A stretch of 64,000 nucleotides of DNA, from the NCBI RefSeq assembly GCF_013318015.2, contig NZ_CP115841.1, positions 2,356,001 to 2,420,000 on the forward strand. Reading direction: 5' to 3'. Source of the stretch: Agrobacterium tumefaciens. Its GTDB lineage: Bacteria; Pseudomonadota; Alphaproteobacteria; Rhizobiales; Rhizobiaceae. Position 1 is the stretch's first letter; each line of letters opens with the position of its first letter. The notes beneath the pieces were generated by a model. It saw nothing but the letters and a program-made list of their open reading frames with translations, had not been told where the DNA came from and ran no database searches. Below, piece after piece: positions 55,637 to 64,000 of this stretch. The translations under genes were made by a program, and so were the position numbers.

Positions 55637-56311
55637 ATGAACGACCTCACCACCGGCGAGATTGCCACCGCAAACACACCAGAGAACGGCGTGACGCGAC
55701 GTGGCGTGCTGACGGCGTTTTCCATGGCTGCGGTCATGGCCGGCCTGTCGCCGCTCAACGCATTTGCCCAGGCTGCCGGTAACAGCGCGACCGCGCAGAA
55801 AATTGCCAATCACTTCTCGTCGGTCAAAACCATGATGGGAGAGTTTGTCCAGTTTGGCCCGCGCGGTGAACAGACCGGCGGCAAATTTTACATCGAACGG
55901 CCCGGCAAGCTTCGCTTCAATTATGAAGACCCCTCGCCCATGCGGGTCATCTCCGACGGCAAGAATGTCGTCATCGGCAACATGAAGCTGAAGACATGGG
56001 ATTTGTATCCACTGTCAAAGACCCCGCTCAGCCTGCTTTTGTCCGACAAGATCGATCTGAGCAACCAGAAGGTCCGGAACGTGAAGGAAGAGTCGGACCT
56101 GACCACCATCGTACTGGGTGACAAGAGCGTGTTCGGCGATTCCACCATTACCCTGATGTTTGACCCGAAAACCTTCGATCTGAGGCAATGGACGACGACC
56201 GATGCCCAGAACAAGGACACGACTGTCATGATCTTCAACGTGCAGACGGGCGTTAACCTCGACGAACGCGTTTTCAACATCAACTACGAAGAAGTCCGCA
56301 AACGCGGCTAA
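55637..56311 (+). CDS. lolA: Outer-membrane lipoprotein carrier LolA
   Basis: A 224-residue periplasmic lipoprotein chaperone. Family features are SVKTMMGEFVQFGPRGEQTG, KFYIERPGKLRFNYEDPSPM, RVISDGKNVVIGN and the C-terminal FNVQTGVNLDERVFNINYEE. Start at ATG 55637 with AAGGAG. The leader has a twin-arginine-like motif (VTRRGVLTAFSMAAVMAG, RR at about 21-22) and an AxA cleavage site (FAQA) instead of a plain Sec leader. It follows ftsK, the usual alphaproteobacterial order. Confidence 0.9.
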   Translation: MNDLTTGEIATANTPENGVTRRGVLTAFSMAAVMAGLSPLNAFAQAAGNSATAQKIANHFSSVKTMMGEFVQFGPRGEQTGGKFYIERPGKLRFNYEDPSPMRVISDGKNVVIGNMKLKTWDLYPLSKTPLSLLLSDKIDLSNQKVRNVKEESDLTTIVLGDKSVFGDSTITLMFDPKTFDLRQWTTTDAQNKDTTVMIFNVQTGVNLDERVFNINYEEVRKRG

Positions 56312-56337
56312 AGGCCGGGCGGTCCACGGCGACAGTT

Positions 56338-56366
56338 CAAAAGGCGGCCCTGCGGTCGCCTTTTTC
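56338..56366 (+). terminator. Terminator of lolA
   Basis: AAGGCGGCC / GGTCGCCTT stem with a G-U pair and a TTTTTC tract. Confidence 0.75.
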
Positions 56367-56475
56367 ATTTTGCCGCTAAAATGCATTCCCGTTTTCATCG
56401 CGATGTTATAAGCCTGCGCCCCGGAAACATGTCTCGGAACAATCGGCTTCGAGGCTACAGAAGCGGAGCACATGC

Positions 56476-57279
56476 ATGTCGTTTTCGATAACCACCTGGA
56501 ACATCAACTCGGTCAGGCTCAGAATGCCGATCGTGGAGCAGTTTCTGGTGCGTTACAAACCCGACATTCTCTGCCTGCAGGAAACGAAATGCCCGAATGG
56601 CGAGTTTCCGATGAAGCCGCTGAAGGCGCTCGGTTACGAGCACGTCATCATCCATGGCCAGAAGGGCTATCACGGTGTGGCAATCGCTTCGAAAATTCCG
56701 CTGACAGAAGATCACCGTCAGGACTATTGCGGTATAGGCGATGCACGACACATTTCCGCGATTTTTCAGGTTGGATCGCGCCGCATACGGCTGCATAATT
56801 TTTATGTTCCGGCTGGCGGTGACGAACCCGACCGGTCGATAAACCCGAAATTCGGCCACAAGCTGGATTTCATCGAAGAGATGAAGGCGCTTCGCGCCGA
56901 CGGCGTGCCCGGCACCTCGTCCATTCTCGTGGGCGACCTCAACATCGCGCCGCTTGAAAATGACGTCTGGTCGCACAAGCAACTGCTGAAGATCGTTAGC
57001 CATACACCGGTGGAAACTGACGGCATGCTCGATATCATGAAGAAGGGCAACTGGCTCGACCTGATGCGGCTGAACGTGCCTGATAGTGAAAAGATTTATA
57101 CCTGGTGGAGCTACCGCGCCAAGGATTGGGAAGCCGCAGACCGTGGCCGCCGTCTCGACCATATCTGGTCGTCGCAGGATCTCGGCCCTTCGCTTGAAAA
57201 GATCGATATCTTGCGCGAAGCACGCGGCTGGAACCGGCCATCCGACCACGTTCCGGTTACGGCCCATTTCCGTTTCTGA
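56476..57279 (+). CDS. xthA: Exodeoxyribonuclease III (AP endonuclease)
   Basis: A 267-residue base-excision-repair nuclease of the EEP superfamily. N-terminus MSFSITTWNINSVRLRMP (catalytic Asn), LCLQETKCPNGEFP (metal-binding Glu), SSILVGDLNIAPLENDVW (catalytic Asp/Asn), RLDHIWSSQDL and the final SDHVPVTAHF (catalytic Asp-His). Complete length. ATG at 56472 is in another frame. Confidence 0.94.
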   Translation: MSFSITTWNINSVRLRMPIVEQFLVRYKPDILCLQETKCPNGEFPMKPLKALGYEHVIIHGQKGYHGVAIASKIPLTEDHRQDYCGIGDARHISAIFQVGSRRIRLHNFYVPAGGDEPDRSINPKFGHKLDFIEEMKALRADGVPGTSSILVGDLNIAPLENDVWSHKQLLKIVSHTPVETDGMLDIMKKGNWLDLMRLNVPDSEKIYTWWSYRAKDWEAADRGRRLDHIWSSQDLGPSLEKIDILREARGWNRPSDHVPVTAHFRF

Positions 57280-57297
57280 AGCGCTGGCTCTTTAAAA

Positions 57298-57753
57298 TCA
57301 GGAGAAGCGGTTCTGCAAACGTGCCGCGCCCGCAGCGAGTGCGGCGATATTATCGCGAATGCGTGCCGTCACGATATCGGCAACCTCGGGAAACTCCTCC
57401 ACCAGCCGGTGAAAGAGAATGCGCGTTATCCGGATGACCTCGGAATCCTCCGCGGCAATGGCGGTGAATTTCCTCTCACAGAGCGTGAAAAGCGCCAGCT
57501 CCGAAAGAAGCGCCCCCTTGCCCGGTGTCGCCTGCAACGCGGGTTTTCCATCCCGCCCGGCCGTAAATAGCTCGAAATGGCCTGACGTCACCGCAAAGGC
57601 GCACTCGGCCGGGGAATGTTCCCGGAACAAAGTCTGACCCGCCGCCACGCGGCGGCGTTCCGCGCCGAAGGCGATCAGCCGCAACTGATCGTCGCTGAAG
57701 CCCGCAAACAACGGCACTTGCCCCAGAAGCATGATGTCATCCGTCAAGGCCAT
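57298..57753 (-). CDS. Stand-alone cyclic-nucleotide-binding domain protein
   Basis: A 151-residue Crp-like domain without a DNA-binding helix-turn-helix. Pattern: VPLFAGFSDDQLRLIAFGAE, GQTLFREHSPAECAFAVTSG, LSELALFTLCERKFTAIAAE, EVIRITRILFHRLVEEFPEV. The cAMP-binding arginine position reads CERK rather than the usual RSA-type pocket, so ligand binding is uncertain. A role in protein-protein signalling is possible. It converges on xthA and is separate from the response regulator upstream. Confidence 0.8.
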   Translation of the reverse strand: MALTDDIMLLGQVPLFAGFSDDQLRLIAFGAERRRVAAGQTLFREHSPAECAFAVTSGHFELFTAGRDGKPALQATPGKGALLSELALFTLCERKFTAIAAEDSEVIRITRILFHRLVEEFPEVADIVTARIRDNIAALAAGAARLQNRFS

Positions 57754-57870
57754 GTCGATTGCTACTCCAAAAAACCGCCTGCACCACTATAGCGGTTTTC
57801 GGATATCGGCCTTCAAAATACAAGATGTTAGAATATTCTGCGTCCTCTCGGACGCAGAAAGGGCGTTCGT

Positions 57871-58554
57871 TCAGGGAACGATCTTGTATCCGCCGTTCTC
57901 GGTCACCAGAATTTCGGCATTGGAGGGGTCTCGCTCGATCTTCTGGCGCAGACGATACACATGCGTTTCGAGCGTATGCGTCGTCACTCCGGAATTATAA
58001 CCCCAGACCTCTTCCAGCAAGACGTCGCGGGTAACGACGGCGCTCCCGGCGCGGTACAGATAACGGATGATCGCCGCTTCCTTTTCCGTCAGCCGGATTT
58101 TTTTGCCGTCTTCAGTCGTCAGCAGCTTCTGGCTGGGTTTGAACTGATAGGGACCGACGGTGAAAACCGCATCCTCGCTCTGCTCGTATTGACGCAGCTG
58201 CGCCCGGATGCGGGCCAGAAGGACGGCGAAGCGGAATGGCTTCGTCACATAATCATTGGCGCCCGCTTCGAGACCGAGAATAGTGTCAGAATCGGTATCG
58301 TGCCCGGTCAGCATGATGATCGGTGCCTTGAAGCCCCCCTTGCGCAGCAGCTTCACCGCCTCGCGGCCATCCATGTCAGGAAGACCGACATCCATGATCA
58401 GAAGATCGACCTGGGCAGTCTTTGCGGTCTGCATCGCCTGCGCAGCGTTTGCGCCGCTCAGAAGCGAGAATTCCTCATAGGGAGATAGTTGCTCAGTCAG
58501 CGTCTCCCGAAGATCGTCGTCGTCGTCCACCAAAAGGATAGTGCGAGCCGTCAT
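57871..58554 (-). CDS. OmpR/PhoB-family response regulator (CenR-like)
   Basis: A 227-residue two-component regulator. Receiver with acidic pocket LVDDDDDLRETL, phospho-acceptor in DLLIMDVGLPDMDG (Asp about 55), LTGHDTDSDT and the switch lysine in YVTKPFRFAVLLARIRAQ. C-terminal winged helix with LTEKEAAIIRYLYRAGSAVV, GVTTHTLETHVYRLRQKIER and a final NGGYKIVP. The N-terminus and overall wording resemble CenR of alphaproteobacteria, from memory. No histidine kinase gene is adjacent. Confidence 0.85.
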   Translation of the reverse strand: MTARTILLVDDDDDLRETLTEQLSPYEEFSLLSGANAAQAMQTAKTAQVDLLIMDVGLPDMDGREAVKLLRKGGFKAPIIMLTGHDTDSDTILGLEAGANDYVTKPFRFAVLLARIRAQLRQYEQSEDAVFTVGPYQFKPSQKLLTTEDGKKIRLTEKEAAIIRYLYRAGSAVVTRDVLLEEVWGYNSGVTTHTLETHVYRLRQKIERDPSNAEILVTENGGYKIVP

Positions 58555-58636
58555 TCGGATTCTAAGCCTTTCTTACTTTAGCGCATCGGCCCAAAAATCG
58601 CCGTTGATTTTCGGAAATCGCAATGCGTAGTTTAAA

Positions 58637-58688
58637 AGAGTTAGAGCATCCATTGTGCCTCCGAAATAAGGCACGGCGCTCTAATTGT
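58637..58688. repeat. RIME-like hairpin upstream of the response regulator
   Basis: TTAGAGC (58641) / GCTCTAA (58678) outer stem and GTGCCT (58655) / AGGCAC (58669) inner stem around CCGAAATA. Possibly a dispersed Rhizobiaceae palindrome. Confidence 0.55.
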
Positions 58689-58786
58689 CAGCCAATTCAG
58701 CGGTTTGCCGATAAAAGGTCAACCCATTGCCATGATATTACGAAGTGCTATGACTTCACGTTAGATAACCTGCAAAGCAAAATCTC

Positions 58787-59344
58787 GTGAAAAACATGAG
58801 CAGACAGCCCGTAAAGCAACATAAACGCGCATCGACGCTCATGGTTCGGCCGGCGCCTTTGAAAATAAGCCGGGCCATCGTTCAGCTCGGGCATCTCACC
58901 TTTCCCGCAGCGATCGGGCGCAACGGCCGTACCGTGCTCAAACGCGAGGGAGATGGAAAGTCACCGATTTCCGTCACGCGCCTGCTGCACGGATTTTATC
59001 GCGGCGACCGAACCCCCGCCATCGCCACGACATTGCCGATGCAACGGACGCAGCAATCCATGCTTTGGTGCGACGAGCCACGCAGCGCCAGTTACAACAG
59101 GTTGGTCAAGTCCCCTTTCGCACTGAGCCACGAGGAGATGATGCGAAAGGACGGCCTTTATGACGTTTGCCTCGTCCTCGATTGGAACATCACGTCGAGA
59201 AGTCGGAACCGCGGTTCGGCAATCTTCATGCATATGATCCGCCCGGGATATGAGCCGACCGCCGGCTGCGTCGCTCTCCATCCCCGCGACATGAGGCGCA
59301 TTCTGCCTCATATGCGCAAGGGTACGAAAATTCGCATCCTGTAG
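58787..59344 (+). CDS. L,D-transpeptidase (YkuD) domain protein
   Basis: A 185-residue peptidoglycan cross-linking enzyme candidate. The catalytic block is GSAIFMHMIRPGYEPTAGCV (His, then the Thr-x-Gly-Cys nucleophile), with KREGDGKSPISVTRLL in the N-terminal half. I see no signal peptide: the start is GTG 58787 (or ATG 58796) followed by a basic, polar stretch. Export, or a longer true start outside this frame, is therefore uncertain. Its terminator is shared with carD. Confidence 0.75.
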   Translation: MKNMSRQPVKQHKRASTLMVRPAPLKISRAIVQLGHLTFPAAIGRNGRTVLKREGDGKSPISVTRLLHGFYRGDRTPAIATTLPMQRTQQSMLWCDEPRSASYNRLVKSPFALSHEEMMRKDGLYDVCLVLDWNITSRSRNRGSAIFMHMIRPGYEPTAGCVALHPRDMRRILPHMRKGTKIRIL

Positions 59345-59353
59345 ATCAGGCAC

Positions 59354-59387
59354 AAAAAAACCCGCCGTTCTTGGCGGGTTTTTTTAA
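59354..59387. terminator. Bidirectional terminator between the L,D-transpeptidase gene and carD
   Basis: AAAACCCGCC / GGCGGGTTTT stem with long A and T tracts on both sides. Confidence 0.9.
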
Positions 59388-59406
59388 AAAAGGAGAAAGC
59401 CGGTGA

Positions 59407-59976
59407 TTACGCGGCTTCTTCCTGAGAATCGTCCTCTTCGACGGCCTTGCCGCGCTTCGGACCCTTTGCAAGGTTGACTTCCACCAGGCGAACAGCCTCG
59501 GTTTCAGACATCTTGTTGACAGCAGCAATTTCGCGCGCCATGCGATCAAGAGCAGCTTCGTAAAGCTGACGCTCGGAATAGGACTGCTCCGGCTGGTTTT
59601 CCGCACGGTAAAGATCGCGCACAACTTCAGCAATCGCGATAAGATCGCCGGAATTGATTTTCGCATCATATTCCTGGGCGCGGCGCGACCACATGGTACG
59701 CTTCACACGCGCCTTGCCCTGCACCACTTTCAGCGCCCGCTCGACAAAATCGCCTTCGGAAAGCTTGCGCATGCCGATGCTCACGGCTTTAGCGACGGGA
59801 ACTTTAAGACGCATCTTGTCTTTTTCGAAATCGATGACAAAAAGCTCAAGCTTCATGCCGGCAACTTCTTGTTCCTCGATGGCAGAAATGGTACCGACAC
59901 CATGAGCGGGATACACAATCGCTTCACCGGTTTTGAAACCGTGATGTGCTGGAGATTTCTTCTGCTGGGTCGTCAT
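59407..59976 (-). CDS. carD: CarD-family RNA polymerase-binding regulator
   Basis: A 189-residue regulator. The N-terminal RNA-polymerase-interaction (Tudor-like) domain reads FKTGEAIVYPAHGVGTISAI then FVIDFEKDKMRLKVPVAKA. The C-terminal helical DNA-binding part contains KRTMWSRRAQEYDAKINSGD and SYSERQLYEAALDRMAREIA. CdnL/CarD proteins stabilise open promoter complexes. It ends in an acidic tail. The 5' leader on the minus strand holds small GC-rich hairpins. Confidence 0.93.
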   Translation of the reverse strand: MTTQQKKSPAHHGFKTGEAIVYPAHGVGTISAIEEQEVAGMKLELFVIDFEKDKMRLKVPVAKAVSIGMRKLSEGDFVERALKVVQGKARVKRTMWSRRAQEYDAKINSGDLIAIAEVVRDLYRAENQPEQSYSERQLYEAALDRMAREIAAVNKMSETEAVRLVEVNLAKGPKRGKAVEEDDSQEEAA

Positions 59977-60517
59977 TCGTTCTAAAAACTCCCTGTTACA
60001 TACCCGGCAACGCCGGGGTTGGGTCGGTCAGGCCCTGATGAGACGGGGGAACCGTCAGGTGACTCCGCACTGGTCCAGCCGTGCACGCAAAAACACACCT
60101 TCCCGCATTGCGGGCTTCGATAACGTAAACGCTCGATATGTCACGGAAACCGCGTGCAAAAGAGGTGTTGCTTTCGTGGTGTTTTTGGGCACACAAATGC
60201 CACGCTGTGGATCAGTATCGTTGGTGTACCACAAAAATAGGCACAAATCAATAATTTGCTTCGACCGTGGCCGCAACATCACATGGCGGCCAAAGAACCA
60301 CCTATAAATGGGCTACCGGAATACTGTCAAATGCTTCGTAACCGGTCCCTACCGTATAAGAAGCAAAAAAATTTCACTTCCCAACTGAAGAAACACGAAA
60401 GCCTCTTAAACTCTTCGTAATTACACGCCAATATCCGATTCGAATGAAAAGGCAAAATCCGCAAATTGACGGTGCTTTTTTACGTTAAAGTGTGATTTTT
60501 GGAGGAATCCACATCAA
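59977..60517. other. 541-bp divergent intergenic region between carD and gdh
   Basis: Promoter region for both genes. Near carD (60003-60114) are three short stems: CCCGGC/GCCGGG, GACGG/CCGTC and CCCGC/GCGGG. Toward gdh the sequence is A+T-rich. Frames of up to 89 codons exist but have no ribosome site or family features. Confidence 0.45.
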
Positions 60518-63500
60518 ATGGGCTACAGAAATAATCCAAAACGCGAAAAACAGATCGAAAAAGCACGACAGCAGGCAATCGCCGAAAACGCGCCATTTCT
60601 TGATCCGGGTATAGTCTATGGAAGAGCAAGCGCCGACGACATAGAATATTATTCCGCCGAAATGCTGGCCGCAAGCGCGGCGCACAGTTTCGAGGCTCTT
60701 TCGCGCTGGACTGGAGACGCGCCCCATATCAGCATCGCCCAGGTGGAGGGCGTCACCCCGCGGGATATTCCGGTAACGGTTCTGACGATTATCGGCCGCA
60801 ATATGCCCTTCCTCTACGATTCCGTCATGGGTGAGGTCACAAGCAGCTATCGCGGCCTCTATCTCGCGGTCCACCCCATTCTGGTGCCGGATGCAACGGC
60901 GCAGGCGGGTTATCGCCTTGCGGAGCCTGATGACGATCCCGCCGGGAATATCAGCCTCATCCAGCTGCACATCGCCCCACTGACCCAGCAGGCCGCAACG
61001 GCGCTGGAAGAAAGATTGCGTTTCGTGCTGGCGCAGGTTCAGTCCGCCTACAGAGACTGGCGGCCCATGCTGTCGAAACTCGACGAAGCCCTAGACGAAT
61101 TGTCCAAACGCGGCTCCTCGCGGCGCAAGACCGAGCGCGCGGAAGCCGTCGAGTTTCTCAACTGGCTTCGCAACGACAATTTCACCTTCCTCGGCATGCG
61201 CGACTACACCTATTCCGGAAGGGGAAAGAACGCGAAAATCGAGCGCGGTGACGGCGTCGGCCTCGGCAGTCTGAGCGATCCGGATGTGCGCGTGCTGCGC
61301 CTTGGCAAGGACGCCGTGACGACGACGCCTGAAATCCTCGCCTTCCTCGACGGTCCGGATTTCCTCATCGTCACCAAGGCAAATGTGAAGTCCATCGTGC
61401 ATCGCCGCGCTTATATGGATTATATCGGCATCAAGCGCTTCGACGAGGATGGCAATGTCATCGGTGAATTGCGCATCGTCGGCCTTTTCACCGCCACCGC
61501 CTATACGCGTTCGGTAAAGCACATCCCGCTGCTACGTGCCAAAATTGCGGATGTCGAGCGGCATTTCGGTTTTGATCCGAACAGCCACTCCGGCCGCATT
61601 CTGCAGAACACGCTGGAAGCCTATCCGCGCGACGATCTCTTCCAGATCGAAACGGATCTTCTGATCCGCTTCATCGAGCAAATCATGGAACTGAGCGACC
61701 GCCCACGCGTGCGCGTCCTCGCACGTATCGACCGTTTCGACCGCTTCGTCTCGGCCATCATCTTCGTGCCGCGCGAGGAATACAATTCCTATGTGCGCGA
61801 GAAGATCGGCGACTACCTGAGCAAGGTATATGACGGGCATATTTCCGCCTATTACCCTGCCTTCCCCGAAGGCGCTGTCGCCCGCGTCCATTTCATCGTC
61901 GGCCGCACGGAAGGCAAGACGCCGCGTATCGCGCAGGACAAGCTGGAGGATGCCGTCAGCGATATCGCAGCACGCTGGATAGACCATTTCGTTGCCCTTT
62001 CCGAACCGGGTGCGCCGGTGCTGGAGGTGGATCAGGCCTATCAGGAGGCCTTCACGCCGGAAGAGGCGATTGGCGACATGGCGGATATTCTGGCCACCGT
62101 GAAGGGTGAGCCGGTCCGCATCGAATTTTACCAGCAGGAAGGCCAGTCAGCTGAGACGCTGTCGCTGAAGATCTTCCATCGGGATGGCCATCTGCCACTG
62201 TCGCGCCGTGTGCCGCTGCTGGAAAACCTAGGTTTCAACGTCATCAGTGAGCGCACCTTCGACATCGGTGTCATCTCGGATGGCGAAAAGCGCGACATCG
62301 TGCTGCATGATATGGAACTCGCCGTCGCCAAGGGCGTGACGCTCGATCTGCCGCAATACGGACAGAAACTCGAAGAAGCATTCCTTGCTGCCTTCTCGGG
62401 CAAGGTCGATAATGACAACTTCAACCGGCTGATCCTCGCCTGCGGCCTTACCGTGCGCGAAGTGTCCGTCCTGCGCGCCTATGCCCGTTATCTGCGCCAG
62501 ACCGGAATCGTTTATTCCCAGGAGCATATTTCCGAAACGCTCTTTAAATATCCGGCCATTTCACGGAATATTTTCGCGTTGTTCAAGGCTGGCTTCGATC
62601 CGTCCATCGACGAGAAGAAGCGGCTGAAGAAACTGGCAGAGATGCACAAGACGATCGAAGCGGCATTGAGCGGTGTTCCCAATCTCGATGAAGACCGCAC
62701 CTTGCGGCGTTATGTCAACGCCATCGACGCCACGCTTCGTACCAACTACTTCCAGAAAAACACCGATGGCACGCCGCGTGACCTGTTGGCGTTCAAGTTC
62801 GATCCCAAACATCTGGACGGCCTGCCCGATCCACGTCCTTTCCGCGAAATCTTCGTCTACGGAACCGAAGTAGAAGGCGTGCATCTGCGCTTTGGCAAAG
62901 TGGCGCGCGGCGGTCTGCGCTGGTCGGATCGCGGCCAGGATTACCGCACGGAAGTGCTCGGTCTCGTCAAGGCGCAGCAGGTCAAGAATGCGGTGATCGT
63001 TCCCGTTGGCGCCAAGGGCGGCTTTTTCCCGAAGAACCTGCCTGTTGGCGGCTCCCGCGACGAGGTCTTCAATGCAGGCCGTGAAGCCTACAAGACCTAT
63101 ATCCGCACTCTTCTGTCCATCACCGACAATATCGTCGACGACGCCGTCGTACCGCCGGCCGATACGTTGCGGCTTGATGGGGACGATCCCTACTTCGTCG
63201 TCGCCGCCGATAAGGGGACAGCGACATTCTCCGATACGGCAAACGGCCTCGCCCACGACGCCGGCTTCTGGCTGGACGATGCCTTCGCATCGGGTGGTTC
63301 CGCCGGTTACGACCACAAGAAGATGGGAATCACCGCACGCGGTGCCTGGGAAACGGTAAAGCGTCATTTCCGCGAAATGGACACCGACATCCAGACCACG
63401 CCCTTCACAGTGGCAGGTGTCGGCGACATGTCCGGCGACGTTTTCGGTAACGGCATGTTGCTGTCGGAAAAGATCAGGCTGATCGCAGCATTCGATCATC

Positions 63501-64000
63501 GCGACATCTTCATCGATCCGGATCCCGATACCGACAAATCCTTCGCTGAGCGCAAGCGGCTTTTCGAATTGCCACGCTCAAGCTGGCAGGATTACGACCG
63601 TTCAACGCTCTCTAAAGGCGCAATGATCATCTCGCGTTCCGAAAAATCGGTGACGCTGACGCCGGAAGCCGTCGCTGCCATCGGCATCGACAAATCCGTC
63701 GCTACACCCTTCGAGATCATGACCGCCATTCTGAAGGCGCCAACCGATCTTCTGTGGTTCGGCGGCATCGGCACCTATATCAAGGCGGCGGTGGAAACCA
63801 ACGCCGAGGTGGGTGACAGGGCGAACGACCCCATCCGCGTCAACGCCACCGAGCTGCGCGCCAAGGTCATCGGCGAAGGCGCCAATCTCGGCATTACCCA
63901 GAAGGGCCGTATCGCCTATGCGCTGGCGGGTGGGCGTTGCAATTCCGACGCCATCGACAACTCGGCCGGCGTGAATTCCTCCGACGTCGAGGTCAATATC
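60518..64000 (+). CDS. NAD-dependent glutamate dehydrogenase (large, 180-kDa class), 3' truncated by window edge
   Basis: Catabolic oxidation of glutamate to 2-oxoglutarate and ammonia. ATG 60518 follows GGAGGAA; 1161 codons are open to the window edge against about 1580-1620 expected, so roughly the last quarter lies outside. The N-terminal regulatory region includes NWLRNDNFTFLGMRDYTYSG; the catalytic segment includes VARGGLRWSDRGQDYRTEVL, PVGAKGGFFPKNLPVGG and ASGGSAGYDHKKMGITARGA, with the NAD-binding GVGDMSGDVFGNGMLLS. No frameshift is seen. Confidence 0.94.
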   Translation, partial: MGYRNNPKREKQIEKARQQAIAENAPFLDPGIVYGRASADDIEYYSAEMLAASAAHSFEALSRWTGDAPHISIAQVEGVTPRDIPVTVLTIIGRNMPFLYDSVMGEVTSSYRGLYLAVHPILVPDATAQAGYRLAEPDDDPAGNISLIQLHIAPLTQQAATALEERLRFVLAQVQSAYRDWRPMLSKLDEALDELSKRGSSRRKTERAEAVEFLNWLRNDNFTFLGMRDYTYSGRGKNAKIERGDGVGLGSLSDPDVRVLRLGKDAVTTTPEILAFLDGPDFLIVTKANVKSIVHRRAYMDYIGIKRFDEDGNVIGELRIVGLFTATAYTRSVKHIPLLRAKIADVERHFGFDPNSHSGRILQNTLEAYPRDDLFQIETDLLIRFIEQIMELSDRPRVRVLARIDRFDRFVSAIIFVPREEYNSYVREKIGDYLSKVYDGHISAYYPAFPEGAVARVHFIVGRTEGKTPRIAQDKLEDAVSDIAARWIDHFVALSEPGAPVLEVDQAYQEAFTPEEAIGDMADILATVKGEPVRIEFYQQEGQSAETLSLKIFHRDGHLPLSRRVPLLENLGFNVISERTFDIGVISDGEKRDIVLHDMELAVAKGVTLDLPQYGQKLEEAFLAAFSGKVDNDNFNRLILACGLTVREVSVLRAYARYLRQTGIVYSQEHISETLFKYPAISRNIFALFKAGFDPSIDEKKRLKKLAEMHKTIEAALSGVPNLDEDRTLRRYVNAIDATLRTNYFQKNTDGTPRDLLAFKFDPKHLDGLPDPRPFREIFVYGTEVEGVHLRFGKVARGGLRWSDRGQDYRTEVLGLVKAQQVKNAVIVPVGAKGGFFPKNLPVGGSRDEVFNAGREAYKTYIRTLLSITDNIVDDAVVPPADTLRLDGDDPYFVVAADKGTATFSDTANGLAHDAGFWLDDAFASGGSAGYDHKKMGITARGAWETVKRHFREMDTDIQTTPFTVAGVGDMSGDVFGNGMLLSEKIRLIAAFDHRDIFIDPDPDTDKSFAERKRLFELPRSSWQDYDRSTLSKGAMIISRSEKSVTLTPEAVAAIGIDKSVATPFEIMTAILKAPTDLLWFGGIGTYIKAAVETNAEVGDRANDPIRVNATELRAKVIGEGANLGITQKGRIAYALAGGRCNSDAIDNSAGVNSSDVEVNI

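Noticed and set aside
60055..60282. 75-codon minus-strand frame upstream of carD
   Set aside because: No ribosome site, no motif; it overlaps the hairpin-rich leader.

Overview
The window is a gene-dense (about 58-60% G+C by eye) stretch of an alphaproteobacterial chromosome. It is most likely from Agrobacterium or a close Rhizobiaceae relative. The main evidence is the pair chvA/ndvA (9742-11505) and chvB/ndvB (12322-20817), which export and synthesise cyclic beta-1,2-glucan and match the Agrobacterium proteins in length and motifs. A TrcR-type DUF1013 protein, a CarD regulator and a 180-kDa-class NAD-glutamate dehydrogenase fit the same group. I recognised no rRNA, tRNA, CRISPR array, prophage or transposase.

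Layout. 1-5 kb: the end of a polyprenyl synthase, an OmpA-type lipoprotein, ispG, and an MFS transporter with its DeoR regulator. 5-9.5 kb: pyruvate carboxylase and a LuxR-type regulator. 9.7-20.8 kb: the convergent chvA and chvB genes, separated by an intergenic region that has been tandemly duplicated (two copies of about 395 bp). 21-25 kb: an M20 amidohydrolase, a 47-residue membrane protein, an L-2-hydroxyglutarate oxidase-like enzyme and a threonine/serine dehydratase. 25.2-35.7 kb: a sugar-acid catabolic locus with an IlvD/Edd dehydratase, a beta-hydroxyacid dehydrogenase, a DenD-like dehydrogenase, a D-2-hydroxyacid dehydrogenase, a GntR/FCD regulator, a XylX-like dehydratase and a DctQMP TRAP transporter. 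Two matching palindromes (28995-29009 and 31534-31548) look like the GntR operators of this locus.

35.8-48 kb is mostly housekeeping: acs, trcR-like, yggS-like, leuS-lptE-holA, fdxA, and a small S4-domain RNA-binding gene downstream of a SUV3-like RNA helicase that ends in a long disordered tail. A 446-bp gap (48017-48462) holds 11 GANTC sites within 231 bp, the target of the alphaproteobacterial methylase CcrM. 48.4-64 kb: ubiH-like and tesB (divergent), glnK-amtB behind a sigma-54 promoter, ftsK, lolA, xthA, a lone cyclic-nucleotide-binding domain, an OmpR-type response regulator, an L,D-transpeptidase, carD, and the first 1161 codons of NAD-glutamate dehydrogenase, which runs off the right edge.

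Functional threads: central carbon (pyc, acs, the sugar-acid locus and 2-hydroxyglutarate enzymes, which could feed 2-oxoglutarate and the TCA cycle); nitrogen (glnK-amtB, glutamate dehydrogenase); envelope (chvAB, lptE, lolA, OmpA lipoprotein, L,D-transpeptidase); and cell cycle or chromosome (ftsK, holA, trcR-like, the GANTC cluster). All assignments come from reading motifs, lengths and neighbourhoods; no database search was run.
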